Positions 22,201-33,266 of a stretch of 64,000 nucleotides of DNA are shown here, piece after piece. This stretch comes from Cytospora piceicola (Eukaryota; Ascomycota; Sordariomycetes; Diaporthales; Cytosporaceae): assembly GCA_023375675.1 (NCBI GenBank), contig JALQBC010000023.1, positions 434,001 through 498,000 of the forward strand. Direction: 5' to 3'. The notes under the pieces are model-generated. The model saw only the letters and a program-made list of their open reading frames with translations. It was not told the origin of the DNA and did not search any database. The translations under genes were made by a program, and so were the position numbers. The first letter of the stretch is position 1; each line of letters starts with the position of its first letter.

Positions 22201-25200
22201 CTGCAGTACTGCAATATCCTCAATCGGTCGGTCACCCTGCTCGCTCATCAACGAATCACCGTACGCAACATTGTCTTTCTAGAAGCCCATAGCAGCATAG
22301 CTGCATAGTAAGAAAACACGCACCAATGCGTGACAGAAGGGGCTTTACGAGGTTACAACGGTCGAAATCACGAGCTGTAAGCTACACCTGATCCAGCACT
22401 GGAGCGCAAAGGATTGTCGAGACCCCCCTGCACTTCCTGCGTGATGACAGCATCCGGCACACTCGCAACGGTCCAGTGGTAGGACCGATACTGTAGATTT
22501 TTTCATTGCCGGCAGCGTGGACATGGGGAACCGCCTCCAGGGCTGGCTTACGCCGTGACAGCTCTATCACTGGCTGCTGTCGGTTTGCAGCCTTTCATCT
22601 AAAATCTTACCGGTCCTATGTCTGTCCACGGCTGTGAAATACTGACTTGCCTACTAAGTAGTTCAACACGGGACGGGGCACTGCATACATACGCACTTGA
22701 GTACTCTTCAATGTTGTACGCCTTACCGTGTTTCTGCCTCCTGCAGCCTTGCAATTCATCAATAGGTCATGGCGGCAGGGTGCATCAGTGTACCGACCTT
22801 CTGGTGCCCAAGTTGCATTCAAAATGGGATCAAGGTCCTCTGTTTGGGCCTGTTTGGGCCCCTCTGGGCCCCTCCAAGCAGCCAACCTTGTTGGGGGTCT
22901 CAGGGTCGCCACCCCGATGGCCCTGATCATCACCTCTCGAGTGGCCTGGCCAAAGGGATCAACACAACTTGGAAGGAGAGGTGTTTATAAGGCTGAAACC
23001 CTCCTTCCTCCAAATCCGCCTCACACAACATATTACCAGGTCGTCCGTCCTCCGGGCTTTCGTTGTGGCGAGATTTTACCTAGGTACCAAGTGCGCCTGG
23101 AGCCTGCATCAGCAAGTATCATACGGCTCCGAGGTGTTTGTGCCTGGGTATGTGTAGTAATGGGCTTCGTTTCGCGGGCAAGCGGGGCACCAACAGAGCA
23201 ATCACCACCCAACCAAAATCACGCTTCAAATCCCTCGCCCGTTGGAATCGATCTCGCTTTGTTTTTTCCGTTCCCCTGGCAATTCGCCATCCACACAACG
23301 AGCGGGGCTAGACAGATACATACCGGTACAGTACCTACTCAAGCGGGGGATTCCTTCTGATATCTCGCTTCGTACCTGCGCCGTAGGATTTCGGACGACT
23401 CTGAAGGATTTTGGGAGCATGTACAAAACGACGGCACTAACGCGCTGTCGCAGCCCGTCAATCTTGTTTTCCACAAGATCTAGACCGTCAGTTCCTGTCC
23501 TATTGGCCGTGCTTTTCTAGATGTCATCCACGAATGGATCCCACGTACTGCCAATAACCCCCGTGGTCAATTGTCACGAAGCTGTTCGAGAGCAATGTGA
23601 GCCTCCACTGCGTCAACACGTGGGGGAGTAGTCGGTCACTCTCAGAGGAGCCGACTCATTCCAGATGTCCGGGGTCCCGGCGGGGCCTGACAGATTGCGT
23701 CTCCACCAACTACCCTGTCTTCCCGCCGGAGGTCTGCAGAGGCCACCGGCTGGACCCGGCTTCACAGCGAGCGGCTCGTGTGCTGGTGAGGAACGGGGTT
23801 GTCCCGAGGTCCAACGCCAGCGCTGCGTAAAGTAAAGAGAACGCCCTCAGGCCATCGAGTCTGGAAATCTTGGACACTGCATATCGCTGCAGGCCATAGC
23901 ATGTACAACACTACGGACCACTTCGTCATCACTCAGCCTGACATTGGGGGCCAGACTGGAGAGCAGTCCAGAATCACATGTGGTTGGCCAGGATACTCGA
24001 CTCGAAAGATTGACTTCGGCTCGAAAGCACGCCTCGCTCATCATCCCTGTCCCGCCATCCTTGAATGATATTGCCCTTTCAAGGAGCAAACCCGAACTTC
24101 TTTTCCTCCGTCAAGCCTGAACTTCCGTGGAGTCACGGTTCCAGTCTTCACTGGCCCGCTACGTTGAACCTCTTGCCAGGACTCAAGGTTTGGCCCGAGC
24201 CACGTGGGCAGGTCCCGTTCGCTCTAGCTGCCAGAGGACTCAGTCGCAAGGGTCCCTACTGTGTATCCATCAAATTTCATTCTGCTGCAGGGAACACACC
24301 TGGCCCTGTTCTGGCCCCCAGCCCCTCCCGGGTGAGAAGCCCGCGACAACGCCACGGCATATTTAAAGGTGTGCCACTTCCCGCGAGGCCTTGACGTGAA
24401 GGCGATCGACAGCCGGCACCGAGCATCTACTAATGATGTCATCTGCATTGTCCCTCGCACAGCAGTCGGGACCGCACAGGAGCCACAAAGAGCATACCGG
24501 TCGAAATCCTGCCGAGCCCTGCGGGCGGGTGCTCGCCGCAGCCCGCCCGCCCGGGCAGCGGGTGACACCGTATGCTGCCCTTGATGTACACCCTTGAAGC
24601 CCCCACGAGGTGCCCATGTCGTATCTGGTGCTACCTTCCGTAACACTTCTAGTGAAATTGTTCAGGGTCGTTCGCCGCATCTTGGACAAACTGTCAAACT
24701 TGTGAGTTCATTGTTGCACTTTTGTGTGACTTCGAGGGATTCATACGCTCCTTTCATATCTTTTCATATCTTCTGAGGTTAGTCACAGTGGCGTCGGCTT
24801 CTCATGAGCAAAATACGCCTGCAGTGTTGCCTCACACGACATGGGGCCACCATCAAGCAAGCTGCTTGCACAGATCAGTCGTCCTGGCGCACGGTCTAGC
24901 TGATCCAGGGCACCTACGGGTCCAGGGCGAGTAGTTCATCTCTTCTTAGGGACGCAGCGTCTCATCCCGGGGCAGTTCCCTGGTCAATAACTCGACGCTG
25001 TCAGAACCCTTTTTGACGCACCCCTTAGACTTGCAGGTGCAGCTCCTGGTCCAGCGTCAAGATTAGTCCCACGGAGCAACTGCCGTTCTGATATTGCTTG
25101 TCGACCTCGAAGGCATATCCATCACAACATGAAAGGAAGACCCATGTGCCCAATTGCGTCCAAAATTATAGATGTATTATTTGGATCCTAGACGAACCAC

Positions 25201-25356
25201 TCTAGTCGTCTGGTCCTCCAAAATTCGCACCTCTAGGTTTTGCAAGCACGTTCTGGCGTTGATCTAGCCAACCCTTATCCCTGGTCCAAGTCCTCCGATA
25301 CGGGAGTCTCGATATCTGCAGCGATGCTGCAGCCCCGGCGATTGGTGAAACTTTGA
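19234..25356. other. About 6 kb without a convincing gene
   Basis: This spans the 5' flank of the NRPS-like gene and the 3' flank of the small Gly-rich gene. It contains a G-run near 19576-19588, a GGAAAT hexamer run near 19876-19900, an 8-bp tandem repeat at 21781-21825, CACCCA/TCC-rich runs at 22095-22195, and three copies of the palindrome TACCTAGGTA. Open frames such as the 210-codon one at 22728-23360 show no motif, signal peptide or splice support. An unannotated transcript or very long leader is possible. Confidence 0.5.
21781..21825 (+). repeat. 8-bp tandem repeat (ccaagcag)
   Basis: Five exact copies of ccaagcag followed by a partial sixth, within non-coding sequence. Confidence 0.9.
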
Positions 25357-25944
25357 TCAGTGATTCTTCGCCTTGCCCTTGCCCTTTCTATTCGACTTAC
25401 TGGGCTCCTCCACGTAGGCCTGCTGGGACGAGCCACCAGAACCGTAGTCCGCACCTTGACCAGCATTGTAATAACCAGTACCAGACACGTTAGCGTCAAC
25501 ACTGCCATAGAACTCCTGGCCACCACTGCCATAGCTGGCCGGAGACTGCGCCAAGCCGCCATACCCAGCCCCCATGGTGCCGTAGCCCGGGGAAGGGTAC
25601 TGCATGTCCGCGTTCCGGCCGGGCTGCTGCTGGATGGGCTGGGGGTTGCTGGGGCCCTGGCCGGACGAGGACGTGGAGGCGGCGGACGGGTCGTAGTTGG
25701 CGCCGCTCATGAAGTACCTGCCCGTGTCCCCGGTCCTGTACCCCCCGAACGTGTTGTGGGGGGCGGCGACGGGCGTCAGGTTGGCCGAGTTCGGGTTGCT
25801 CGCGCTGGAGCACAAGCCCGTGCCGATCGGGTTGTTTGGGTTGCAGAGGTCGGGCCTGCACGCGGCGCAGTACTGGTCGGGGCTGTGGTATGGGCATGTG
25901 CAGCCGAAGTCGAGATCATCGCGGTTCGTGGGCTGGCGGGACAT
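25357..25944 (-). CDS. Small Cys-start, Gly/Ser/Gln-rich hypothetical protein
   Basis: A single-exon frame of 195 residues from ATG at 25942-25944. The N-terminus has five Cys in a compact block (FGCTCPYHSP, YCAACRPDLC), followed by a low-complexity middle rich in Gly, Ser, Gln, Asn and Tyr with YGSGG-type repeats, and a basic tail (SNRKGKGKAKNH). There is no signal peptide or membrane segment. The Cys block could bind metal, and the rest is probably disordered. I do not recognise a family and infer no function. Support is the good start, the strong GC bias over the frame compared with the flanks and coherent composition; an antisense frame of similar length exists but is Arg/Val-rich shadow. 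Confidence 0.65.
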   Translation of the reverse strand: MSRQPTNRDDLDFGCTCPYHSPDQYCAACRPDLCNPNNPIGTGLCSSASNPNSANLTPVAAPHNTFGGYRTGDTGRYFMSGANYDPSAASTSSSGQGPSNPQPIQQQPGRNADMQYPSPGYGTMGAGYGGLAQSPASYGSGGQEFYGSVDANVSGTGYYNAGQGADYGSGGSSQQAYVEEPSKSNRKGKGKAKNH

Positions 25945-27314
25945 GGTGGCTTTCGTCGTGTGGTGGGTCTTGGGAAAGGGGTGGAGGTCTTATATGTTCG
26001 CGCTGGGCACCTTACTTTCTTTGAGTATAGTTACTATGCTGCTGAGATCGGTGCTCAATATGCAATAGGATAGAGAGTTTGTCTTATTTCTGGCTTGCTG
26101 TCTTGGCTATGGTAGTTCTACAGAAAGAAGGGCTGCTATAGAGATAGTCGGTATATATACTGAAGGCATGGTTGTGATTTAGAAGGACGATATGTGTCCG
26201 TTCACCTCGTAGGATAATCACCAGGCCTAGACAAGTCGAGTGAGCAATTGCTACTGCTTCATGCGCTTGTAACTATCACCACCGAAGAGCTTGTCGAGCA
26301 AGGCTCATCAATCAGAGCCAAGAGACTGGCCCGCCATTTACTGTCACTTTGCGGCTCGTCCCAGGACCAGAATGCTCTATATTTCACGGGGCTAGTTATG
26401 AATCCTTTACTGCTTGTTGAGCTCCCTGGATTCCTGCCAGTTTCACGTATCTCAGAAGCCCAGAGTCATGTTGTCTATGACAGTGAATGGAGGAGAACGG
26501 ACAGAATGACCTCCAAGCCAACACTTTATTCTACTTTGTTAAAGAGTGCCTCCCTTGCTTGATTTTGCGCCGGTATCAGGTCTGGTGGAACTCAAAAAGT
26601 AGCGTATTATATGCGCATGCAACCACATTCACTGGCCATGTGTGTCTCTCAATTATGTTGCTCTTTATATGCGCCTGCAAAAGTATCCTGGAGAGCCAAG
26701 TGAGGTTTTGATATCACTTCGCTTTCATAATATTCTCCAGGGGTCCTTCCATACCAACTAATCTCTAGTTACTCGGTTAAACGAGAGTAGGTTCCTAGTA
26801 GTGTTGTTTTGTTATCTATTACGTATATAGGACAGTATACATTTCAGTATATCGAGTCTGCACACATATGTATTCAATCTCTAGAGGACACAATTTGAAA
26901 ACTCTCAAGGAGCGTGACTAGAAAATGGTCCACGGGTGACCAAACCCAGACCTGGACAAGGAGGGTGGAGGTCGAAAGAGAATACAGACAGCTGCGGTCA
27001 CAAAATGCGGAGGTTATCTACGACACGAAGTATTGTGAATATAACATAATGGCTGAGTTGATATATCTATCTCTGAGGTGATAGGAAATCTCTTCCGTTC
27101 CCTGGTTTCCCTTTACTCATCAGTAAATACGTACATGTACAGTACAACTTACACCCAGTCAACAACATAAAAATGCCACCCATTCTAGGGATCGCGCCAA
27201 AGTTTAGAACAAAGTGGTTGCTAATTTTGCCAACATGGGGGCCGTGGTACAAACAGCAAACAAGGACTTGAAACAATCAATGTGAAATCACGCCAAGATC
27301 ATCCAACAACCAAC
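25945..27314. other. Intergenic, AT-rich, no gene seen
   Basis: The sequence is AT-rich and short open frames lack signatures. The left part is the promoter of the small Gly-rich gene (-); the right end is 3' of the oxalate decarboxylase gene. Confidence 0.6.
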
Positions 27315-28949
27315 CTACAACTCCTTCTCATCTTCCACCTCCACACCACCACTCTTATCAAACCTAACACCCGCCTTGGTAACCGGATCCTTCCCGGCAT
27401 CCTTGATCTTCGCAAGGAATTTCTCCGCATTCTCAGGGTCATCCTTGAACAGGTGATCCGCCACCATCCGCTGGGGCGTCTCGCCGAGCCACTGGAACAG
27501 CGAAAAGTCGCGGAACTCGTCGGCGCGGAACACCTCGAGCATCTCGACCGGCTCGTCGCCGATGTTCTCGACGAAGTGGCCCATGTTCCGCGGCACGATG
27601 CCCACGTCCCCGGGCACGTAGTCAAACGTCCGGGCCGTGCCCTCGGCGGCGAAGATGGTGATGCGCGCCTTGCCCCTGATGAAGAAGTTCCACTCGTCCG
27701 CGTTGGGGTGCCAGTGCATCTCGCGCAGCGCCCCCGGCTGGATGAGGGCGTGCGCGGCTGCCACCGTCGTGCTGATGGGGAAGTTCTTGGAGTCGGTGAT
27801 GCGCACCTCGCCGCCCGACGTCACGATGGGCTCCTGCGCGAGCATCTTGTGCGTGAAGTTGTACTTGGACTTCTTGGCGTGCTTGCCCTGCGGCCGCTCT
27901 TCGTCGATCGAGCCCGGGTTGGACCCCTGGAAGATGTATTTCTCACCCGCGGGCAGGTGTGCGAAGACATCGGGTGAGAGGTGGAAGTTCTCGGCGACGA
28001 CGGACTTGGGCGTGTGGGCTGTTGTGTGTCAAGTGGCGTCAGTCAGGGTAATTAATATGTCTGAGGTCACACGGCATGTGCGTGCAGGAAGGATGGGCGC
28101 GGGTGGGTGTTTGTCTGGGAGACTTACCAAGCCAATCCGTCAATATAAAGGTGCTCTCCTCCGAAAATCGTCCGTCGTCAAATATCAACAGGAATTCGGT
28201 TCCGTTGGCACTCAGTCCCTGCAGACTGTGCGGCACACCACTGGGGAAGTACCACAGGTCACCCTTCTCCAGGTCTTCCATGAAGTTGCCGCCCTCGTAA
28301 TCCAGGGCAGTGACGCGCACCGATCCGTCAAGAATGTAGGCCCATTCGGCCTCCTTGTGCCAGTGTAGCTCACGGATGACGCCCTCACCAAGGCGCATGT
28401 TGACGCTGGCCAGCTCGCTGGAGGTCGGAAGCTCGCGGACGGTGGTCTGTCGGGTCCATCCTCCTTCCTGCAAGAGTAAAACAAAACGTGGGGTCAGCTT
28501 AAACAACACGTATCATGACATTGGAAGGGTTTCAAGGCAAATATGGAGAGAAAGAGGGGTTGTAGGGATTGCAGACGTACCTCGATCCTCACATGGGAGT
28601 CCGCAAAGCTCCAGCGCATGTTTGCCATGTTGCCATGGTCGGTACTTGGCGGCCGGACGAGGTCGGGATTCTGCCGAGACCGCTCCGGGTTCCAGGGGCC
28701 CAACACCGACTGACCTAGACCGTTACGCCATGGAATTGGGTCGACGTCGTCCCTGATGGGGTCAATGGACCGGTCATAGGGATCGCGGTGGCCGGGTGTG
28801 TAGGGGTTGGATTTGGCCTTGTTGCTGGTCCGGTACCTTTCCGGGAGCTCGAGGCCGGCTTGGAGACGCTGCTGGGGCGAATCCCGGTGAGGGGCAGCAA
28901 GGGACAGTCCCGAGAGGGAGGCTGCTATGAAGAACTGCGTGAAGAGCAT
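27315..28949 (-). CDS. Bicupin oxalate decarboxylase, secreted
   Basis: Three exons on the minus strand, 28949-28581, 28467-28128 and 28018-27315, encode 470 residues; introns (113 and 109 nt) have GTACGT/GCAG and GTAAGT/ACAG ends. A signal peptide covers about residues 1-19. Two cupin barrels follow. Cupin 1 metal ligands are H158, H160 and E164 (HWHKEAE) and H203; cupin 2 ligands are H338, H340 and E345 (HWHPNADE) and H384. This is the Mn-dependent oxalate-converting bicupin pattern. The flexible lid in cupin 1 reads SEEST (225-229), matching SENST of bacterial OxdC, in which the Glu is the proton donor for decarboxylation; E226 therefore favours decarboxylase (oxalate to formate and CO2) over oxidase. 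A role in oxalate detoxification or pH control outside the cell is likely. Confidence in family is high. Confidence 0.93.
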
Positions 28950-30400
28950 GATGGATATTGATCGATGGACAGTCTCTAGTCCAGTCTCAGGATGAGAAGG
29001 ATGCGGTGTGGTGACAATCTTGGAATTTCTAGGTGCTCCAGAGACGGAAGATGAAGAAACGGAAGAGACAACACTACTAAAGAACTAAATTTCGCAGCAC
29101 ATCCGGATGTGTGATATATACCACAAATATCGTCACCATCTCGTCCCTGACTTGTTTGTACCTTGCAGGGAAAGTTACACCATGCCATGGCACAACGTGG
29201 ATCGACCCATAAAACAAGCCTTTCTTAGCTGTTCTGGCATGTCTTGGCTCTTCTTTGCCATCTGTCACCCTTGATCTTATTGTCTTGTCATCTTGGCAGC
29301 TCCCAAATAGCAGCATTCGAAAACAACAACACACACACACACACAGTTTGTCTCCGTCTCCGTTTCCTCCATTTCTAGGTCTTTCTCCGCCTCTTTACCA
29401 ACGTCCCAACGTCCCTAATTCGCCAGTCACATCAGGATGTCATCATCACTTGCATCTTTTGGTTCCCGAAGAAACACCGAGCAAATGCGCGATCTTCCGG
29501 TTGGACAATTGCGATTCTAATATCCGAACGTCATACATAGTATGTGTTAGCTTATATTTAGTGGACGGAGGCCGGCTTGTCGGCACTTGTCGGTGCGGGG
29601 GAGGGGCCGTTGACCTGGCAGCTGGGTCATGCATGTCCTCCCCAGCGGTTCCATAGTGGTTCCCTGGTATGTACCCGCCTGTGAACCCCCTGTGACCCCC
29701 CTGTAGAAACAGGCCAGACAGGTGACGAGCGCACTAAGTGCCCCCAGTTAGTCGACGTAGTACAAAAGGTGAGCCACACTATAGATGTTGCACACCGGGC
29801 TTAGCGTGACTGCTTATTGTCCACGAGATGGCGTCGTTCGTTCCTGCTCACATGCTGAACGGTTTCTGTCAAGCTCAGGGGCACTTATTTGGCGTCTCTG
29901 GACAATAAATACCTACTGGCATCGCCCAGCAGAGGTTCGGGACAGCGTCGTCCCGTCCTGACAATACACAACACATACCGAAAATAGCCAATAGAAGGGG
30001 TTCGTTCGGGTTTGTGTTATGGTTGCCAGCTCTCGGTGAACGACTTCTCCCTATCGACCTAAGATCTCACAACTGCGCAATATCATTTAGCACCGTCGAC
30101 GTTTGAGAAGCACATACACACCTCACTTATTCTCTCAGTCTCTCACGCTCTCACTCTTGAGATCTGCTCCCGAGAGGCCCGCAAGTGGCGCCACTCAATA
30201 GCCCACTGTCTGCATTGAGTCAGGGGTGAAAGACGTGTCACGGTAAGCAACAAACGCTCCCCAGTTTTCAAAAGGTCTGCGATTGAAAACTCTGTCCTTG
30301 GAGTCTCAACACATCGCTGACCATCGTCGTCAAGTCCTCAAACGTGTGATTCGTGTGTAATTAGAAGGCCAAGAGCTCGCAAGAAACAAGCGTACCCACG
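28950..30400. other. Divergent promoter region
   Basis: About 1.45 kb between the oxalate decarboxylase (-) and the DUF1275 gene (+). It holds an AC dinucleotide run near 29329-29346 and pyrimidine-rich tracts. No gene is supported. Confidence 0.6.
29329..29346 (+). repeat. AC dinucleotide microsatellite
   Basis: A short run of about eight AC units in the intergenic region. Confidence 0.8.
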
Positions 30401-31370
30401 ATGACCCAGACCGGATATGGCGCTGCTGGCCCTCAAGGCTATCAAACAGCATCGTCATCTACCCGCAGCGCAGCCGATGAGGAGCAGCAGCCTCTCCTGA
30501 ACGGGGCCAACGGCAACGGCAACGGCCACAGTTCCAAGTCGTCTCTTACCAGCCGCGTGCGACAAGCAGCCAAGGCTGACGTCAAGCGGGATTGGGCTGA
30601 TGTTGTGCTCATCCTCTGCTATGTCATCACGGGTTTGCTGGACAGCTCGTCCATCTCCATCTGGGGTTCTTTCGTGTCGATGCAAACAGGTAAGGCTGTC
30701 TGACTGCCATGGTCTCTTACGCCCAGATTCCATGGGCTCCTCCCCAGCTTGAACAAACAGGTCAACTAACAGAAAACTCACAGGAAACACCGTCTATATC
30801 GGACTCGGCCTAGCCGCGCCATCGGAAGGCACCCGGTGGATCAAGTCCGGCACCTCGCTTGGCTTCTTCTGCATCGGCTCTTTCTTCTTCAGCCGGTTCC
30901 ACCGCCACTTCAGCCCCAAGCGGCGCGCCACCCTCATCGCCAGCTTCTCGCTCCAGGCGCTGCTGTGCACCGTGGCCGCCGCCATAGTGACCTTCGGCCC
31001 CGGCGGCTACGGCAGCGGCGACATCGCCTGGGACGTCCTGGTGCCCATCGCGCTCGTCGCGTTCCAGGCGTGTGGCCAGGCCGTGGCGAGCCGCGCCCTC
31101 GGCTACAATGCCCTCACCAGCGTCGTCCTGACCAGCATCTACTGCGACCTGTTTAGCGACCCGAGACTGTTCAAGCTGGACAACCCGGAGCGAAACCGTA
31201 GGCTGGGCGCGCCGCTCATGTTGTTGCTTGGTGTCGTGTCGGGTGGCCTGTTCGCGCGCTCGAGCGTTGGCATTGTCGGAGCGCTATGGACGGCGAGTCT
31301 GCTGAAGTTGATGATTGTGTTTGTTTGGATCGTTTGGCCTGGCGAGGAGGAGGCAGATCACTCGGAATAA
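30401..31370 (+). CDS. DUF1275 (YoaK-like) multi-pass membrane protein
   Basis: Exons 30401-30689 and 30784-31370 encode 291 residues; the 94-nt intron (GTAAGG...CACAG) falls in the Gly codon of SMQTGNTVYIG. That segment, with DVVLILCYVITGLLDSSSISIWGSFVSMQTGN, is the family hallmark. A hydrophilic Ser/Gln/Asn-rich N-terminus of about 65 residues precedes about six hydrophobic segments. The C-terminus is short and acidic. DUF1275 proteins occur in bacteria and fungi as integral membrane proteins of unproven function; some bacterial members have been suggested to be transporters. Neighbours do not narrow the role. The start at 30401 is the first ATG in a good context (CACG ATG A). Confidence 0.88.
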
Positions 31371-32011
31371 ATAGTGTATCGGTGTTGGTCGAACTTGATG
31401 GTCCACAGGTGACGAGGGGGGGCGGGTGGGGACGAAGCTCTAGAGGGGGTTGGTTCGGTGTCACGGTCAAGCCCGTCAATGCGCGGTGCAGGCTTCCTAG
31501 ACAAGACTTTAGACGGCGTCGTATTAAAAGATACGTAGAATCAATATCAATAGACCTATAGTGTGGGTGGCTGCTATGCTCTGCTTGATTGCTCGCGGGC
31601 CCTCCCAACAGTGTCTTATAGTGTCGGGACGTCTTATCGCTTTTCAATCCCCAAGGCCACGGATTAGACACCAGTCGGCTCCTCTTCCGTCGAACCATTC
31701 GGCTTTACCCGTGGGACATGGGACCTTCGTCGCTATTTTTGTGGGCTGAATTTGACTCCACTGTCATGACGCCCGCGGACCGCCCGACGCGGTGCTGGCT
31801 ACAAATATACCTCCCCTATTATGCTCGGAGCTGAGGAAGATCTATGTTGCAGCGACAAGGCCAATATAGACTCGCGCTGGGGACCATCGACACTGGAGAC
31901 TTTTGCTTCGGCCTGCCATTGTTGCCATCAGGAGAGCCCGCCAGCTTTTCGAGACTTGGGATCGAGTGAACCAACTGAGCAACTGCATCCCCATTGCGCA
32001 CTATCAACACT
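31371..32011. other. Intergenic, no gene seen
   Basis: The 3' region of the DUF1275 gene and promoter of the DUF7709-like gene. Antisense open frames are low-complexity shadows. Confidence 0.55.
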
Positions 32012-32578
32012 ATGGCCGATCGACATTCTACTATGGCGGACCGCAAGCTTGCTGAAGTCAACCCAGCTGGAGCCAACTCGGCTGAAGCCAACTCGGCCAC
32101 CATGGGCGTGCGCATGCCCGCGATTCGGTTGGCGGATGGATCTACGGTACAGGCTGGTACAGTTGGGTGTGTGGTCCGCCTTCCCCTACGTTCATCCTTG
32201 GCATTAACCCTGAGTCCCTCTCCCTGAGACTACTGCTTCAACACTGGATACTGCAGGAAACCCGAGGCTCTTCCCGAAAACTACCACCAAAAAAGATCAT
32301 GGTACTCAATCCAAAATATTCATGCTGACGTCCTGCTTAGCGCCCTACTCGTCAACATCGGTGCCTACAACAAAGCCCACGCCGAGGGCGACGAGGTCAC
32401 CATGGCAGAGCTGCTAGGAGCCATGAAGGCACCACTCCCTCTACTGGATCGAATCGGCTTCTTTGATCTATTCACACCCGAGGAGTGGATCAACGAGACT
32501 GGGAACGAAGGCAGAAGAGTTGTAGGGCAACTGTTTCTGGAGTACCAGGAGGCGCAGGAGAAATCACAGCCATCCTAA
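32012..32578 (+). CDS. Small DUF7709-like protein
   Basis: Two exons, 32012-32166 and 32341-32578, give 130 residues; the 174-nt intron (GTGTGT...TTAG) splits a Gly codon. Joining yields IRLADGSTVQAGTVG followed by ALLVNIGAYNKAH and FFDLFTPEEWINE, a pattern I associate with the small soluble DUF7709 family in bacteria and fungi; its function is not known. The second exon has no ATG of its own until well inside, so the gene is easy to miss. Two in-frame ATGs (32012, 32033) are possible starts; the first is chosen. A 45-nt internal exon at 32257-32301 would also keep the frame, but requires a 39-nt intron and breaks the family pattern. No signal peptide is present. Confidence 0.7.
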
Positions 32579-33266
32579 GGGTGGGTGTGCTTCTCCAATA
32601 GCCGTTGATTCACGAAATTAGTGTGCTTGATAGACGTGTGGAAGGATGTCGGTTTATATTGTGAGATACCCCATATGGAAATACTGGAATAGACCATGAA
32701 GTTCCACATGCAGGGTTTCAGTGTCCACGTTTACGGCCGAAAACACACAAATAGGGAGACCGAAACGCCATCCCAACGGCAGTTGCCGTAATCAACGTTT
32801 AAGCTCCTTTGACTGTAGCTTGGCTGTCGATCAATTTTTTTCACTTTTGTTCTAGATCTTCCATGACCTCATGACACCCTCTAGCTCAGGCACGGCCTAT
32901 GAGCCTGCTCCCAGGTGAGACTACGAGCTGCTCCAACTATATGTCAACGTCAACCAGCCGTGCCGAGCGAGCGATTCAGTCAAGACAAGGCAGACCCCTC
33001 TTAAAGATGGTGCTAAAAATGCGTCTATATACGAGGTAAAACTCTTAAATTTGCTAAGCGGCAACGTCACTCCCTGCCAGCGTGCGGACGGCGATGTTTA
33101 ATCTCTTTGCCCACGATATCTCGATCGGCCCGGCTCCGTGACGATGGCCTATACTCGACATCAATTTAGTCACACTTCTATCGCTTATTTTCCGAAATAG
33201 TCTACGAGTTCAGTCCTCAGACCTGAGAATATATTGAGACCCCCATTGTATCGATACTTGGACCCG
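32579..33266. other. Intergenic, no gene seen
   Basis: AT-rich spacer and presumed promoter of the adenylation-domain gene. Nothing else is supported. Confidence 0.55.

Noticed and set aside
22728..23360. 210-codon plus-strand frame
   Set aside because: No family motif, unusual composition and no splice signals; other frames here are also open.
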